64,000 bases of DNA from Paludibaculum fermentans (GCF_015277775.1 NZ_CP063849.1:7579501-7643500), one strand, 5' to 3'; positions 51,260-60,543 are shown, counted from the first letter of the stretch. The notes: generated by a model not told the origin, from the letters alone. A program made the numbers and translations.

Positions 51260-53272
51260 GTGAACCTGAAACGAGCCCTGCCGGGCGTCCTGATGGTGCT
51301 GGCGTGCATGCCTGCGTTCGCGCAGAGCAGCGCTCCGAGTGTGCGCATTCTGTTGCCGGAACATACGCGGCTGCTGGAGAAGCAGCAGGTGGATATCGTG
51401 TTGGAAGTGCGGAACGCGACCGCCGTCAGCGGTTTGAAGGTGCTGGCCGGGGGCGTGGATTGGACGTCGAGGTTCAAGGCTCCGGTGAAGGCGGCGCTGG
51501 ATTGCGATACCTCCAGCGACTGGGTGGTGCGGGCGGACCTGCAGTCGTTTCCGACGCCGGGCCAGGTGAAGCTGGAAGTTTCGATTGCCGCTGACGGCAC
51601 GACGGTGACGGACACCCGGACGGTGGAAGTGCGCGAGTTCAAGCTGCCGGACGGGCAGGCGCGGAACATCATCCTGTTTATCGGCGATGCGATGGGTACG
51701 TCCTATCGGGACGCGGCGCGGCTGGTGTCGCGGGCGATTGTCGACGCCAACGGCAAGAACTCGTTCCGCGACGGCTACTTCGACGATCTGCTGCAGATGG
51801 ATAAGATGCCGGTGAGCGGCATGTCGATGACCTACGGGACGGACTCGATTGTGCCGGATTCGGCCAATACGGGGACGGCCTGGGCCACGGGGAACAAGAG
51901 CTTCCTGAACGCGGTGAACTCGCTGGGCGACGGCACCGACTGCGCGTGGCGCACGACGGGTTTGACCAACGTAGCGACACTGCCGTATATGACGGACAAT
52001 CCGCGGGTCGAGAATCTTTGGCAGTACCTGAAGCGCCGCTATAGCTACCGGACGGGGATCGTTTCGACGGCGGCGATCACCGATGCGACTCCGGCTGTGG
52101 AGGGGGCGTACGTGGCGTATCGCCAGATGCGGCTGGAGATCGCGCGGCAGTATCGCGAGAATCCGATGCTGAACGGGCGTCCGGCGTTTGATGTGATCCT
52201 GGGCGGCGGCGCGGATCCGTTCACCGCGGCGGGCCGTACAGATAAGCGCGACCTGATTGGGGAGTTCCAGGCTCTGGGGTACAACTATGTGACGACGGCG
52301 TCGCAGCTCAAGAATGTCTACGGGCCTTCGGTGCTGGGCCTGTTCAAGGGTTCGGCCAGCCCGGCTCCGGCGAGCAACGGGATCGCTACGGCTTCGGATG
52401 TGAACATGGATGTCGCTTACGACAAGCTGGGCCTGACGCGGCCGGCGTCGGAGCCGACGGCCAACCTGGGCGCGTATCCCGACCAGCCGATGCTGGATGT
52501 GATGACGCAGAAGGCGATCGACGTACTGGCGGGCAGCTTCACGCAGGCTCCGTTCATCCTGATGGTGGAAGCGGCGTCGATCGATAAGCAGTCGCACCCG
52601 AACCAGGCGGCGGGCGTGTTCTGGGACACGATTGAGTTCGACAAGTCGATTGGCGCGGCTCGCGCGTGGGCGGCGAAGCGGTCACTCAAGGATACGTTGA
52701 TTGTGGTGACGGCCGATCACGACCAGTCGATGCACATCATCGGGGTCAGCAACACGCCGGATTCCGAGTACTTCGACCGGACGAAGAGCGAGAAGATCTC
52801 GTACACGACCTCGCACGGCGACCAGAACTTCACGGTGTGGGGTGACGCGTACTCGAACGCGCGCGCCGGGCTGCCGTTCATCAACACCAGCACGACGGCT
52901 TCGAACAACGGCGGGGCGGCGGGCATGCCGGGCAGCTTCGCTTCGACTGACAGCACGAGCGATCCGGCGTCGAGCACCTATTCGACCTACTCCGGGTTGA
53001 CGGCTTACAAGCTGGATGCGGCGACGGGCTATCCGGTGAACTCAGGGACAGGGCTGCGGCGGCTGGCGGTGGGCTTCCGGACGGGCGACCACACGGGCTC
53101 CAGCGTGCCGGTGACGGCGGAGGGTCCGGGCGCGTTCCTCTTCACGGGGTATATGGACCAGACCGATATCTTCTTCAAGATCGCGGCGGCTGTCTCCAGC
53201 GATACCTCAGAGGCGGACAAGCTGCTGGACCTGCTGGTGAACGGCAAGTATCCCAAGACGGTCGGAAAGTGA
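51260..53272 (+). CDS. Secreted alkaline phosphatase (PhoA-superfamily)
   Basis: 670 residues. A GTG start at 51260 with GGAG 6 nt upstream gives the signal peptide 'MNLKRALPGVLMVLACMPAF'. An N-terminal Ig-like part (about 30-130) precedes the phosphatase: metal site 'IILFIGDAMGTSY', nucleophile region 'VPDSANTGTAWATG', 'MVEAASIDKQSHPN', 'VVTADHDQS' and 'RTGDHTGSSVPV'. GDAMG replaces the usual GDGMG. It would release phosphate from esters outside the cell. It overlaps no other gene; the kinase lies 122 nt upstream. Confidence 0.9.
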   Translation: MNLKRALPGVLMVLACMPAFAQSSAPSVRILLPEHTRLLEKQQVDIVLEVRNATAVSGLKVLAGGVDWTSRFKAPVKAALDCDTSSDWVVRADLQSFPTPGQVKLEVSIAADGTTVTDTRTVEVREFKLPDGQARNIILFIGDAMGTSYRDAARLVSRAIVDANGKNSFRDGYFDDLLQMDKMPVSGMSMTYGTDSIVPDSANTGTAWATGNKSFLNAVNSLGDGTDCAWRTTGLTNVATLPYMTDNPRVENLWQYLKRRYSYRTGIVSTAAITDATPAVEGAYVAYRQMRLEIARQYRENPMLNGRPAFDVILGGGADPFTAAGRTDKRDLIGEFQALGYNYVTTASQLKNVYGPSVLGLFKGSASPAPASNGIATASDVNMDVAYDKLGLTRPASEPTANLGAYPDQPMLDVMTQKAIDVLAGSFTQAPFILMVEAASIDKQSHPNQAAGVFWDTIEFDKSIGAARAWAAKRSLKDTLIVVTADHDQSMHIIGVSNTPDSEYFDRTKSEKISYTTSHGDQNFTVWGDAYSNARAGLPFINTSTTASNNGGAAGMPGSFASTDSTSDPASSTYSTYSGLTAYKLDAATGYPVNSGTGLRRLAVGFRTGDHTGSSVPVTAEGPGAFLFTGYMDQTDIFFKIAAAVSSDTSEADKLLDLLVNGKYPKTVGK

Positions 53273-53285
53273 TCACGGGGCGACG

Positions 53286-53837
53286 ATGAACAGACTGCTT
53301 GTTCTGATGGGGGCGCTGCTGACCGCGGCGCCCCCCGCGCTCTTTTCGGCGGCTGAACCGGCGTCGCGATTGCCTGCGCTGGCGGATCCGCAGGTGAAGG
53401 CTGCGGGGGTGGTGTGGCTGACGCTGGAAGAGTCGATGGAGGATGTGGCTCGGAGCCTCGGCCGGCCGGCGCTGGTGGCGGAGTCCGGGGCCGGGCTGGT
53501 GTCGTGGCAGTTTCAACTGGGCGAGATCGATCACCACGATTTCTCGCATGTGCTGGTGTTCCGGGCCGCGGACCGGAAGCTGTTGAGCGTGACTCGGAAT
53601 TATGAGCCGGAACGGAAGGTCGAGGCGCTGTTTCCCGCGGCGGAGACGCGCGCTTATGCTGCGCCGGGGACGGGCGCCTACCACCTGAAGGTGAGGAGGC
53701 TGCCGGGCGGGCGCCTGCTGATGGCGATGAGCCTGGCGCAGGCAGGTGCGCCGGTAGGGCAGTTGGTGTTGATGAAGGAGACGGAGGTTGGACGGTTCTA
53801 TCCGTGGCTGGCGGCGGAACTGGCGGGCGGGCGGTAG
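53286..53837 (+). CDS. Secreted hypothetical protein, 183 residues
   Basis: Signal peptide 'MNRLLVLMGALLTAAPPALF' and a mature part with 'VVWLTLEESMEDVARSLGRP' and 'HHDFSHVLVFRAADRKLLSV'. It resembles no family that I can name. It starts 13 nt after the alkaline phosphatase stop and is probably cotranscribed. The dispersed repeat follows immediately after its stop. Confidence 0.65.
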   Translation: MNRLLVLMGALLTAAPPALFSAAEPASRLPALADPQVKAAGVVWLTLEESMEDVARSLGRPALVAESGAGLVSWQFQLGEIDHHDFSHVLVFRAADRKLLSVTRNYEPERKVEALFPAAETRAYAAPGTGAYHLKVRRLPGGRLLMAMSLAQAGAPVGQLVLMKETEVGRFYPWLAAELAGGR

Positions 53838-53842
53838 GCGCC

Positions 53843-53868
53843 GACCAGGGGGGCCGCCGTCCCAACGG
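53843..53868. repeat. Copy B of the 26-bp dispersed intergenic repeat
   Basis: GACCAGGGGG-G-CCGCCGTCCCAACGG differs at one base from 34360-34385. As with copy A, it lies 5-75 nt after a plus-strand stop and before the end of a minus-strand gene. Confidence 0.6.
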
Positions 53869-53885
53869 ATTTGTGCCGCCTGGCT

Positions 53886-54386
53886 TTAGCGGGGTGGGGC
53901 GTCGACGCGGCCGGCTAGGGGCCGGACCACGGTGGTGGGTCCGCAGATGCCTACGCCCACTTTCTGCAGCGCCGAGAGGAAGTTGAACAGGACCGCGTAG
54001 AGCACCTTTTCGTTCAACGGCTGGCGGCCGGGCAGGCGGAAGTGCGAGGGCAGTTCCTTGAAGACCTGCACGGAGAGCGCGCGGGAGTGGGGCCGGCCTC
54101 CGGCATCGCGTTTGTTGGCGACGACGAAGGGGGTTTGCAGAACTCCGCCGGTGCGGCCGTCCACATAGAACTGGCAGCGGGAGAACCAGCCGGTGTTGGT
54201 GGGGTCGGAGGCGTCGAAGAGCAGCAGCGGGCCGTCGCGGTCGAGCGCGCTGAGTTCGAGCAGGGAACTGCGCGGCGTGTCGGTCACCTCGCAAACGAAC
54301 CCGGTTTCCTCGGCTCCCTGGCGAAGCAGGTCCGTGTCGAGTTCCAGGACTACTACCTGATGCGTTCCCGCCTGAAGCAATTGCAT
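53886..54386 (-). CDS. Hypothetical protein, 166 residues
   Basis: Soluble protein beginning 'MQLLQAGTHQVVVLELDTDL', with 'GPLLLFDASDPTNTGWFSRC' centrally and a C-terminal helix 'EKVLYAVLFNFLSALQKVG'. No family is recognised. The ATG has TAGGGA upstream. It is divergent from the HAD phosphatase with a 24-nt gap, so the two promoters overlap. Confidence 0.6.
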   Translation of the reverse strand: MQLLQAGTHQVVVLELDTDLLRQGAEETGFVCEVTDTPRSSLLELSALDRDGPLLLFDASDPTNTGWFSRCQFYVDGRTGGVLQTPFVVANKRDAGGRPHSRALSVQVFKELPSHFRLPGRQPLNEKVLYAVLFNFLSALQKVGVGICGPTTVVRPLAGRVDAPPR

Positions 54387-54410
54387 TCCCTATCATTCTA
54401 CCCTGAGGAG

Positions 54411-55109
54411 ATGCCCCGTTACGCCAAATCCCGAGTGCTGGTGCTGTTCGATATTGACGGAACGCTGTTGCGCCGGGCCGGGCCGCATCACCGGCAGGTG
54501 CTGGAAGAGGCGGTGTGGCAGGTGGCGGGCGTGCGCGCGACCACTGAGGGGATTCCGGTGCAGGGGATGCTGGATGGCGCGATCCTGCAGTGCATGCTGC
54601 GGCAGGCGGGCGTGGCGGAGACCGCTCCGGCGCAGATGCTGGCCATCATGAAGAAGGCGCAGGCGCTGTATGTGCGGCGCTGCCCGGACTTGCGCGAGAA
54701 GATCTGTCCCGGGGCTCCTGAACTGCTGGAGCGGCTGGCGGCGGGTGGGGCGGTAGTCGGACTGGTGACGGGGAACTTATCGCGGATCGGATGGCGGAAG
54801 ATGACCCAGGCTGGCTTGCGGGCCCACTTTCGCTTTGGAGCGTTCGCCGAGCAGGCGGAGACGCGGGCGGAGCTTGCGGGGTTGGCGCTGCAGGAGGCCC
54901 GGCGGCGCGCCTGGCTGGATACGCCCATGGTGGCGACGCTGATTGGCGATCATCCGAACGACATCCTGGCGGCGCGCGCCAACGGACTGCGCAGCGTGGC
55001 GGTCGGGACGGGTGTCGTACCATTGGAGGAGCTTGCGCAACACCGTCCGGACATCCTGGTGCCCGACTTGCGCGCCCTGAAACTGGAGCAACTAATTTGC
55101 GCGGATTAG
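54411..55109 (+). CDS. HAD-family phosphatase
   Basis: 232 residues. The HAD motif I is 'VLFDIDGTLL' (nucleophile and acid Asp), motif II 'VGLVTGNLSRIG' (Thr), and motif IV 'TLIGDHPNDILAARANGLRS'. A cap domain lies between residues 20 and 90. It resembles the phosphoglycolate-phosphatase-like subgroup, but the substrate is not set. The stop overlaps the next gene by 13 nt. Confidence 0.88.
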   Translation: MPRYAKSRVLVLFDIDGTLLRRAGPHHRQVLEEAVWQVAGVRATTEGIPVQGMLDGAILQCMLRQAGVAETAPAQMLAIMKKAQALYVRRCPDLREKICPGAPELLERLAAGGAVVGLVTGNLSRIGWRKMTQAGLRAHFRFGAFAEQAETRAELAGLALQEARRRAWLDTPMVATLIGDHPNDILAARANGLRSVAVGTGVVPLEELAQHRPDILVPDLRALKLEQLICAD

Positions 55110-55480
55110 TGATTGTGCTGCTGGCTGCGGCCTGCCTGGGCGGCTGCCGGCGGAATGCAGGCGAGCAACCCAAGGTGATCCTGGACGCCATTCTGATGGA
55201 TGGATCCGGGCGGCCACCCGTTTCCAGCTCGGTCGTGGTGGTGCAGGACGGGGTGGTGAAGGCGTTCGGCGACAGGGCCCAGACCCCGATTCCCCCCGAC
55301 GGCGTCGAGTTCCACGTGCCGGGCAAGTTCATCTTTCCGTCGGACCCGGCCGCGCCGCTGCGGGTGGGCGGACCGGCCAACCTATTGATTGTGAAAGTGA
55401 ACCCGGCCAGCGATCCGGACTATGCCAAGAAGACCAGCGGCCGCATGACGAACGGCCACTGGGATCAGTATCCGCAATAG
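55097..55480 (+). CDS. Small lipoprotein resembling an amidohydrolase beta-sandwich without its catalytic barrel
   Basis: 127 residues from a TTG at 55097 with GGAG 7 nt upstream. The lipobox is 'LLAAACLGGC'. After it, 'KVILDAILMDGSGRPPVSSS' and 'GVEFHVPGKFIFPS' match the N-terminal sandwich half of imidazolonepropionase-like amidohydrolases. 'APLRVGGPANLLIVKVNP' matches the C-terminal half ('...GxxADLLVLxxNP'). The whole TIM barrel and its HxH metal site are missing between them. It overlaps the HAD gene by 13 nt, so it is translated in coupling. Confidence 0.65.
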   Translation: MRGLVIVLLAAACLGGCRRNAGEQPKVILDAILMDGSGRPPVSSSVVVVQDGVVKAFGDRAQTPIPPDGVEFHVPGKFIFPSDPAAPLRVGGPANLLIVKVNPASDPDYAKKTSGRMTNGHWDQYPQ

Positions 55481-55487
55481 GCGGAGT

Positions 55488-56495
55488 TTAGGGGAGAACC
55501 CGGAAGGGTTGCTGGACTTCCTGAGGACGGTTGCCGCGGGCGTTCATCTGGCCGATTTTAGCGGAGGCGCGGAAGATGGCGCCGACGGGGATGATGCCGC
55601 CGAGTTTGAAGTCGGCTACGGCGCCCAGCACCATCGAGGCGATGCAGCCGCAGGCGGAGCAATCCGGATTGCCACCGAACTGGCAGGGCGTAATCTCGGT
55701 TTTGAGATCGGCGGAGACGGTTTGGGTGGTCTGCGCGAAGACGCAATCGGACGGGCTGGACGGCGGGGTGGCGAACTGTTTGATCAGCCGTTCCGGCATG
55801 TCGAGCTTGGGGAATTGCTTGCGCAACTGCAGGAGATCCGTGATGACCTGGGCGCGTTCGGCCTTGGTGAGCATCTCCGGCAGGTCGTCGCCGATCTGCG
55901 GGGTAAACAGGCTGAACCAGATTTTGCGGATTTCGTCGCGCGGGGCCCAGAACTCCAGGAACTCCTTGAGGTAGCCGGGGCGCTTCATCATCTGGCCGGT
56001 GATGGTGCAGTGGACGGTGATGCGCTGGCCCTGGATGTTCTTGAGGATGCGGTCGTAAGTGGCGGGCGTGCGACGGACGTCGTGCTCCTCGCGCAGGCCG
56101 TCGATGGAGACGACGACGTTCAGGCGGGGCAGGTCGACCCAGCCGGCCGGGAGCGTGCGGAAGGCGCTGGTGACGATCTGGACGTGGATGCCGCGGTCGA
56201 GCAGCAGGGGCACCATCTGCTCCAGTTCGCGATAGCGAACGAGCGGGTCACCCCCCACAATTGACAGATGTAACGGTTTTAGGCGATCCACGACGCCCAT
56301 GACACCGTCGACGAGAGCCTGGCCTTTGCGGTCAGCCAGTTCCCGCAGGGTGACTCCTCCACCGAGGTGGGATTCGTCGTAGGCGTAACAGCCGGGACAA
56401 CGCAGCGGGCACTCACGGGTAATTTCGATCGATAGGGTTGGGCGATTTCCCTTTAGAATCATGCCCCAGGCTTGCACTACGTGTTTCGTCTGCAC
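55488..56495 (-). CDS. Radical SAM protein with extra cysteine cluster
   Basis: 335 residues. The [4Fe-4S]/SAM motif 'CPLRCPGCYAYDE' is at about residue 30, followed by 'LHLSIVGGDPLVRYRELEQM' (GGDP loop) and 'LNVVVSIDGLREEHD'. A C-terminal Cys group 'CQFGGNPDCSACGCIAS' (about residues 270-286) could hold an auxiliary cluster, SPASM-like. A GTG at 56495 has GAAGGAG upstream. The substrate is unknown, and no peptide precursor was found alongside. Confidence 0.87.
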   Translation of the reverse strand: MQTKHVVQAWGMILKGNRPTLSIEITRECPLRCPGCYAYDESHLGGGVTLRELADRKGQALVDGVMGVVDRLKPLHLSIVGGDPLVRYRELEQMVPLLLDRGIHVQIVTSAFRTLPAGWVDLPRLNVVVSIDGLREEHDVRRTPATYDRILKNIQGQRITVHCTITGQMMKRPGYLKEFLEFWAPRDEIRKIWFSLFTPQIGDDLPEMLTKAERAQVITDLLQLRKQFPKLDMPERLIKQFATPPSSPSDCVFAQTTQTVSADLKTEITPCQFGGNPDCSACGCIASMVLGAVADFKLGGIIPVGAIFRASAKIGQMNARGNRPQEVQQPFRVLP

Positions 56496-56670
56496 CCGGC
56501 TTCACTCCTTCAACAATTTTGTCCAGGAAAGCTATAGGACAGACTCACTCGGCCTCGGACGGAGAAGAAAAGGCCAATGTAAAGGCCATTGAAATGTTCA
56601 TGATTGGTCACGTGAGCTGCGGGTTTATACCCGCTTATTCCTATTGGATGCGTCGCATGACGGTTTTGTT

Positions 56671-57297
56671 TCAGAGCTTTGGCAACAGGGAAATCACACC
56701 TTGGGAGGGGCTGGGGATGACATGCGCCGCGACGAGCTTGCCAAGGCCCTCGACCTTCTTTTTGCCGGCTTCCACAGCGGCGGAAACGGCCGCCACGTCG
56801 CCTTTGATGATCACCGTGATGTAGCCGCCGCCCAGTTTCTCGCGGGCCAGAACCTCGACGGCCGCGGTTTTGAGCGCGGTGTCGATGGCCTCGAAGACTG
56901 CCGTAAAGCCCTGGGTTTCAATCAATCCGACGGCGAAACCTGCCTGTTGATCCACGACTTTCTCCTTTTGTTTTGCGCTACCGGGCACTTGCACTGTTGC
57001 CTGCGAGAACAGCGGGTTGAAATCCGGCAGGGCTTCGTAGGCTGCCGGGGCCCCTTCGTGCGGCGCGGCGATGACGTCCGCGACGATCTCAACCATCATT
57101 TTTCCAGCAATTTGGCGGGCTGCGGCGGCGGCCGACTGCACATCGCCCAACGGTCCGATGACCTTGAGGCAGACGCCGGGCTGGTCGTTCAATTCCGCCT
57201 GGAGGACACGGACAGACCCTGTCTTCTCCATGGCGTCCAGAATCACCATGGCCGGCGACCAGCCGCCTACCTCAATCAATGCTAGGGCTTCCGGCAG
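56671..57297 (-). CDS. Bacterial microcompartment shell protein, tandem BMC domains (BMC-T type)
   Basis: About 202-208 residues with two BMC folds. Domain 1 (about 1-95) is '[20 protein letters not shown]', '[20 protein letters not shown]'. Domain 2 (about 118-208) is '[20 protein letters not shown]', '[20 protein letters not shown]', '[12 protein letters not shown]', close to hexameric PduA/CcmK units. Such proteins form trimers that tile polyhedral protein shells. The start is uncertain: CTG at 57297 keeps the full first strand and overlaps the aldolase by 16 nt, while TTG at 57279 has GGAAG 8 nt upstream and follows the aldolase stop directly. No other shell gene is in the window. Confidence 0.88.
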   Translation of the reverse strand: MPEALALIEVGGWSPAMVILDAMEKTGSVRVLQAELNDQPGVCLKVIGPLGDVQSAAAAARQIAGKMMVEIVADVIAAPHEGAPAAYEALPDFNPLFSQATVQVPGSAKQKEKVVDQQAGFAVGLIETQGFTAVFEAIDTALKTAAVEVLAREKLGGGYITVIIKGDVAAVSAAVEAGKKKVEGLGKLVAAHVIPSPSQGVISLLPKL

Positions 57298-58307
57298 ATC
57301 AGACCCCGTTCTTCGAGCTGCTCGACGATCTCGAGCGCGATTTGCGTAATGCGATCCCGCTCTGACTTGCCGGTGCGCGGGGCACACCCGCCGGCGGGCG
57401 GTTCGACGATGCCGGAATCGGCCAGCATGCAGCGCAGGGTACGGGCCAGGGCGGCTTTGTTCTCATCCTGCTTGGGCGTGGAGGGTTGGCGGCCCTGACC
57501 GAAGTCGAACCCGCGAAGGGCCGCGCCGGCGCGGAAGCCGTCGGGGAACTCGAACGGGTAGAGCATGAGATCGAACAGTTCCAGAATGGTCGTCTGGAGC
57601 TTGAGGGCGTCGTTCCACTGGCCGGAGACGGTGAGGTCGTAGAGCTTGCGCATGAGCTCCGGCGCGACGTTGCTGGTGGCATTGGTGCCGCCGTCGGCGC
57701 CGATCATCAGCATGGGCGCGAGGACGACGTCCCAGCCGGTGAGGAAGGTGAAGTCCGGGCGGTTGGGGCGAACAGCGGCAATCATGCGCAGCATGAAGGC
57801 GACGTCGCCGGTGGAGTCCTTGATCCCGATGATGCGCTCGAACTCGGAGAGCCGCTGGATGGTGGGCACGTCGATGGGGCTGGCGAACATGGGGATGTTG
57901 TACAGCGTGACATCGATGGGCGAATTCTTGGCGATTTCGGCGAAGTGGGCGTAGAGCGACTCTGGCCCGAGCTTGTAGTAGAACGGCGAGACGATGGCCA
58001 CGGCGCGGGCGCCGTATCCGGCGTAGGTTTCGCAGGCCTTGAGCGTCTCGCGGATGTTGGCTTCAGCGGCACCGGCCAGTACCGGGACGCGGCCTTTGGC
58101 GACCTCGCAGGTGATGCGGGCGATGCGCTGGCGCTCCTCGGCGGTGAAGCGGGTGAACTCGCCGGTGGAGCCGTTCGGATAGAGACCGTGGACGCCCTTG
58201 TCGATCAGCCAGGACAGGAAGCGCCGCATCTCGGCTTCGTTGATTTGACCCTTCTCATCCACCGGGACGAGGGTTGGGGTGAAGACGCCTTTCAGTTTCA
58301 CTTCCAT
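57282..58307 (-). CDS. DHDPS/N-acetylneuraminate lyase family aldolase with encapsulation-peptide-like tail
   Basis: 341 residues of the class I aldolase barrel. 'YPNGSTGEF' is the carboxylate loop, '[12 protein letters not shown]' has the catalytic Tyr, and '[11 protein letters not shown]' has the Schiff-base Lys. The barrel ends near residue 290. Then follow a Gly/Pro linker ('[14 protein letters not shown]') and a terminal amphipathic helix ('[20 protein letters not shown]'). Typical family members lack this tail. It looks like the peptides that target enzymes into microcompartments, and the next gene is a shell protein. The ATG at 58307 is used. Confidence 0.85.
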   Translation of the reverse strand: MEVKLKGVFTPTLVPVDEKGQINEAEMRRFLSWLIDKGVHGLYPNGSTGEFTRFTAEERQRIARITCEVAKGRVPVLAGAAEANIRETLKACETYAGYGARAVAIVSPFYYKLGPESLYAHFAEIAKNSPIDVTLYNIPMFASPIDVPTIQRLSEFERIIGIKDSTGDVAFMLRMIAAVRPNRPDFTFLTGWDVVLAPMLMIGADGGTNATSNVAPELMRKLYDLTVSGQWNDALKLQTTILELFDLMLYPFEFPDGFRAGAALRGFDFGQGRQPSTPKQDENKAALARTLRCMLADSGIVEPPAGGCAPRTGKSERDRITQIALEIVEQLEERGLICRKP

Positions 58308-58340
58308 CCACGATATCAAGTTCCGGCACAGGACAAGAAA

Positions 58341-59423
58341 CTACTGCTGCGGTGGCTTTTCCTTGAGCTTGTCTTCGGGGATGGGGTCCGCGCTGGTGTC
58401 GAAGGTGATGGACGATTCGGCGCCGAACTTGCGGTAGTTGCGGAACTGGACTTCGTTCTTCACCAGGATTTTGCCTTCGCGCATCTGCATCTCGGAGCGC
58501 AACGGCAGCAGGAACTGGTTGTTCGAGATGGAGGTGAAGTCGTAGTCGAGCATCGTGGTGGCGACCTGGATGGGGAACGAGACCGGAATGTTCTCGGCTT
58601 CGAGGGTGACGCGCAGGACGATGGGGGTGGTCTTGTCCACGTAGAGCAGGCCCTTGTAGCCGGGCACGATCTCCATCTGGCGCTGCCAGGAGACATGCCA
58701 CTTCGAGTGCGACTGGCTGACGCGGTAGGAGTAGACGTGGACGAGGTTGCCGCGCAGCTTGGCCCAGCGTTCCCAATGGAATTCGGCCTCGGTGGAGGGC
58801 TCGAAGATCTCGCGCAGCATACTGCCGAATTCACCGCTGGAGGTGGCGCCGCCGAGCTTATCGCGATCCATCTCGGTGAGGTTGCCGTTGACGGAGATGA
58901 GTTTGTAGTTTTCCTTCTGCTCGAAGTAGCTGAGGCGCTCGATCACGCGGTCGACCATATGGAACATCTCCAGGCCGGAGGGGTCGACGTAGCGCTGGGT
59001 GACCTGGGTGCAGATAAAGTCCGGCAGGCGCTTGGTGTAGTTGAGTGCGACTTCGCGGGCTTCCTCAATCACCTTCGCCTGTTCTTCAGAGCTGGGCGGC
59101 GGCATGGGCGGGGGCGGAGGCGCCTTGGCGACCACGGGATCCTTTGGCGGCTTCGACATGGCGGCGGTGGAGGTCACCAGGGCCTGCAAAGCCTCCGATG
59201 TCCGGGCGCCGATCCCCTCACCCTGCATTTCCTCAAGGTCGCGAGCCGTGAATTGCTCAGTCAGCTTCACGTTTTTCAGATAGTCGGCGACCTGTTTGTC
59301 GGGGTGCTTGAGCTGGATGGACGAGCGGAGGAACGACTTCAACTGGCCCACGGTCAACCGCATGCCCTGACCGAAGGTGAGGGCGGCCGCCAGACAGAAC
59401 ACAAGTAGAGAGCGTAGGCTCAT
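58341..59423 (-). CDS. Secreted hypothetical protein (acidobacterial family), 360 residues
   Basis: Signal peptide 'MSLRSLLVFCLAAALTFGQ'. A helical N-terminal part ('MRLTVGQLKSFLRSSIQLKH', 'QVADYLKNVKLTEQFTARDL') is followed by a Pro-rich linker ('KAPPPPPMPPPSSEE', about residue 100). The large beta-rich domain includes 'ALNYTKRLPDFICTQVTQRY' and 'YDFTSISNNQFLLPLRSEMQ', resembling periplasmic lipoprotein-carrier-like folds common in Acidobacteriota. It starts 4 nt after the SGNH hydrolase stop, so the two are an operon. Function unknown. Confidence 0.75.
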   Translation of the reverse strand: MSLRSLLVFCLAAALTFGQGMRLTVGQLKSFLRSSIQLKHPDKQVADYLKNVKLTEQFTARDLEEMQGEGIGARTSEALQALVTSTAAMSKPPKDPVVAKAPPPPPMPPPSSEEQAKVIEEAREVALNYTKRLPDFICTQVTQRYVDPSGLEMFHMVDRVIERLSYFEQKENYKLISVNGNLTEMDRDKLGGATSSGEFGSMLREIFEPSTEAEFHWERWAKLRGNLVHVYSYRVSQSHSKWHVSWQRQMEIVPGYKGLLYVDKTTPIVLRVTLEAENIPVSFPIQVATTMLDYDFTSISNNQFLLPLRSEMQMREGKILVKNEVQFRNYRKFGAESSITFDTSADPIPEDKLKEKPPQQ

Positions 59424-59427
59424 GCCA

Positions 59428-60519
59428 TTAGAATAGACGCCGCTTGCGGCCCGCGGGTTGTGCCGGATTCGACGGGCCGAGCGCTTTTTCGATAGCCGCG
59501 GTGGCGATGGGCGCCATGATCCGGTAGCCGCTGGGGTTGGGGTGCAGGCCGTCATCCGCCAGATTCGGGGCGAGTTGTCCATCGGCGCCGGCCATGATGG
59601 GGTAGTAGTCCAGATAGGTGTAGCCGCGCTTTTCGCACAGCGCCTGCAGCCACTTGTTCATCTCCAGGATGGCGGCGGGCGGGCGGAGTTTGGTGCGCTC
59701 CCACATGGGATTCACCTTCTTGTGGTGATCGGATACGGGGAGGATGCTGGCCAGGATCACCTTGATCTTGTGGAGGTCGGCGAGGTCGCAGATCATCGTC
59801 AGGTTGTTCTGGATGACGGCCGGATTGACGCCGCGCCCGATGTCGTTGGTGCCGGCCAGGATCACGACGGCGGCGGGCTTCAGTTGGACCACATCGGCCT
59901 GGAAGCGGGCCAGCATCTGGCTGGTGATCTGGCCGCTGATGCCGCGATTGACATAATCCTTGCCGGAAAAGTACTCGTTCAAGCGCCAGAAGTCGGTGAT
60001 GGAGTCGCCCAGGAAGACGACGCGCGGATTCTTCGGATCGGGCGCGGTGAGCGAGGCGTTGGCATCGCGGTAGCGTGCCGTTTCGTCGCGGTCCGGCGAC
60101 CTCAGTTCGGCTTGCAGGGAGGCGATCTGCTGCTGGAAGTAGAGTTCGATCCGGCCCAGGTTATCGCGCAGTTCGGCCAGCTGCTGGCGGCCGATCTCCG
60201 GGAAAGGCACCGGCTTGGGCACCGTGTCGGAGATGAGGACGAAGGCCCGGAGATTGGTCATGAACCGGTAGTGGAGTTGCGGGTTCCGGATGCCGAGAAA
60301 CTTCAGGCTCTCGAGCGTCTGGCGCATGTTCTCCGCCAAGGGAACACCGGCCCGGCCGAGTTCGGGGCTGGCCACTCCGCTGGCCTCAATCAACTGCAGG
60401 CAGCGTTCATACAGGACCATTACCTGTTGATCATCCGGTACCGCGGAGGCCGCACCCTGCGGCTGGGCGGCCAGTGGCAGAACGGCCGCCAGGAATGTAC
60501 ACATGGCAATCCTCAGCAT
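59428..60519 (-). CDS. Secreted SGNH/GDSL-family hydrolase
   Basis: 363 residues with a leader ending 'VLPLAAQ'. An N-terminal helical part (about 30-155) precedes the SGNH domain: block I 'VVFLGDSITDFW' (Ser, about residue 170), block II 'NRGISGQ' (Gly), block III 'ILAGTNDIGRG' (Asn) and block V 'DGLHPNPSGY' (Asp-His). It hydrolyses esters, probably of carbohydrates or lipids, outside the cytoplasm. The ATG at 60519 is preferred to a TTG at 60525. Confidence 0.88.
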   Translation of the reverse strand: MLRIAMCTFLAAVLPLAAQPQGAASAVPDDQQVMVLYERCLQLIEASGVASPELGRAGVPLAENMRQTLESLKFLGIRNPQLHYRFMTNLRAFVLISDTVPKPVPFPEIGRQQLAELRDNLGRIELYFQQQIASLQAELRSPDRDETARYRDANASLTAPDPKNPRVVFLGDSITDFWRLNEYFSGKDYVNRGISGQITSQMLARFQADVVQLKPAAVVILAGTNDIGRGVNPAVIQNNLTMICDLADLHKIKVILASILPVSDHHKKVNPMWERTKLRPPAAILEMNKWLQALCEKRGYTYLDYYPIMAGADGQLAPNLADDGLHPNPSGYRIMAPIATAAIEKALGPSNPAQPAGRKRRLF

Positions 60520-60543
60520 GAACAATTGTCCCTCTTCTCCGGC

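Noticed and set aside
56619-56634. GCGGGT-TTAT-ACCCGC hairpin as terminator of the BMC operon
   Set aside because: Perfect 6-bp stem, but no T run follows on the minus strand; kept only as a possibility.
57486-59408. 640-residue open frame on the plus strand
   Set aside because: Antisense of the aldolase and the 360-residue secreted protein; no domain recognised.
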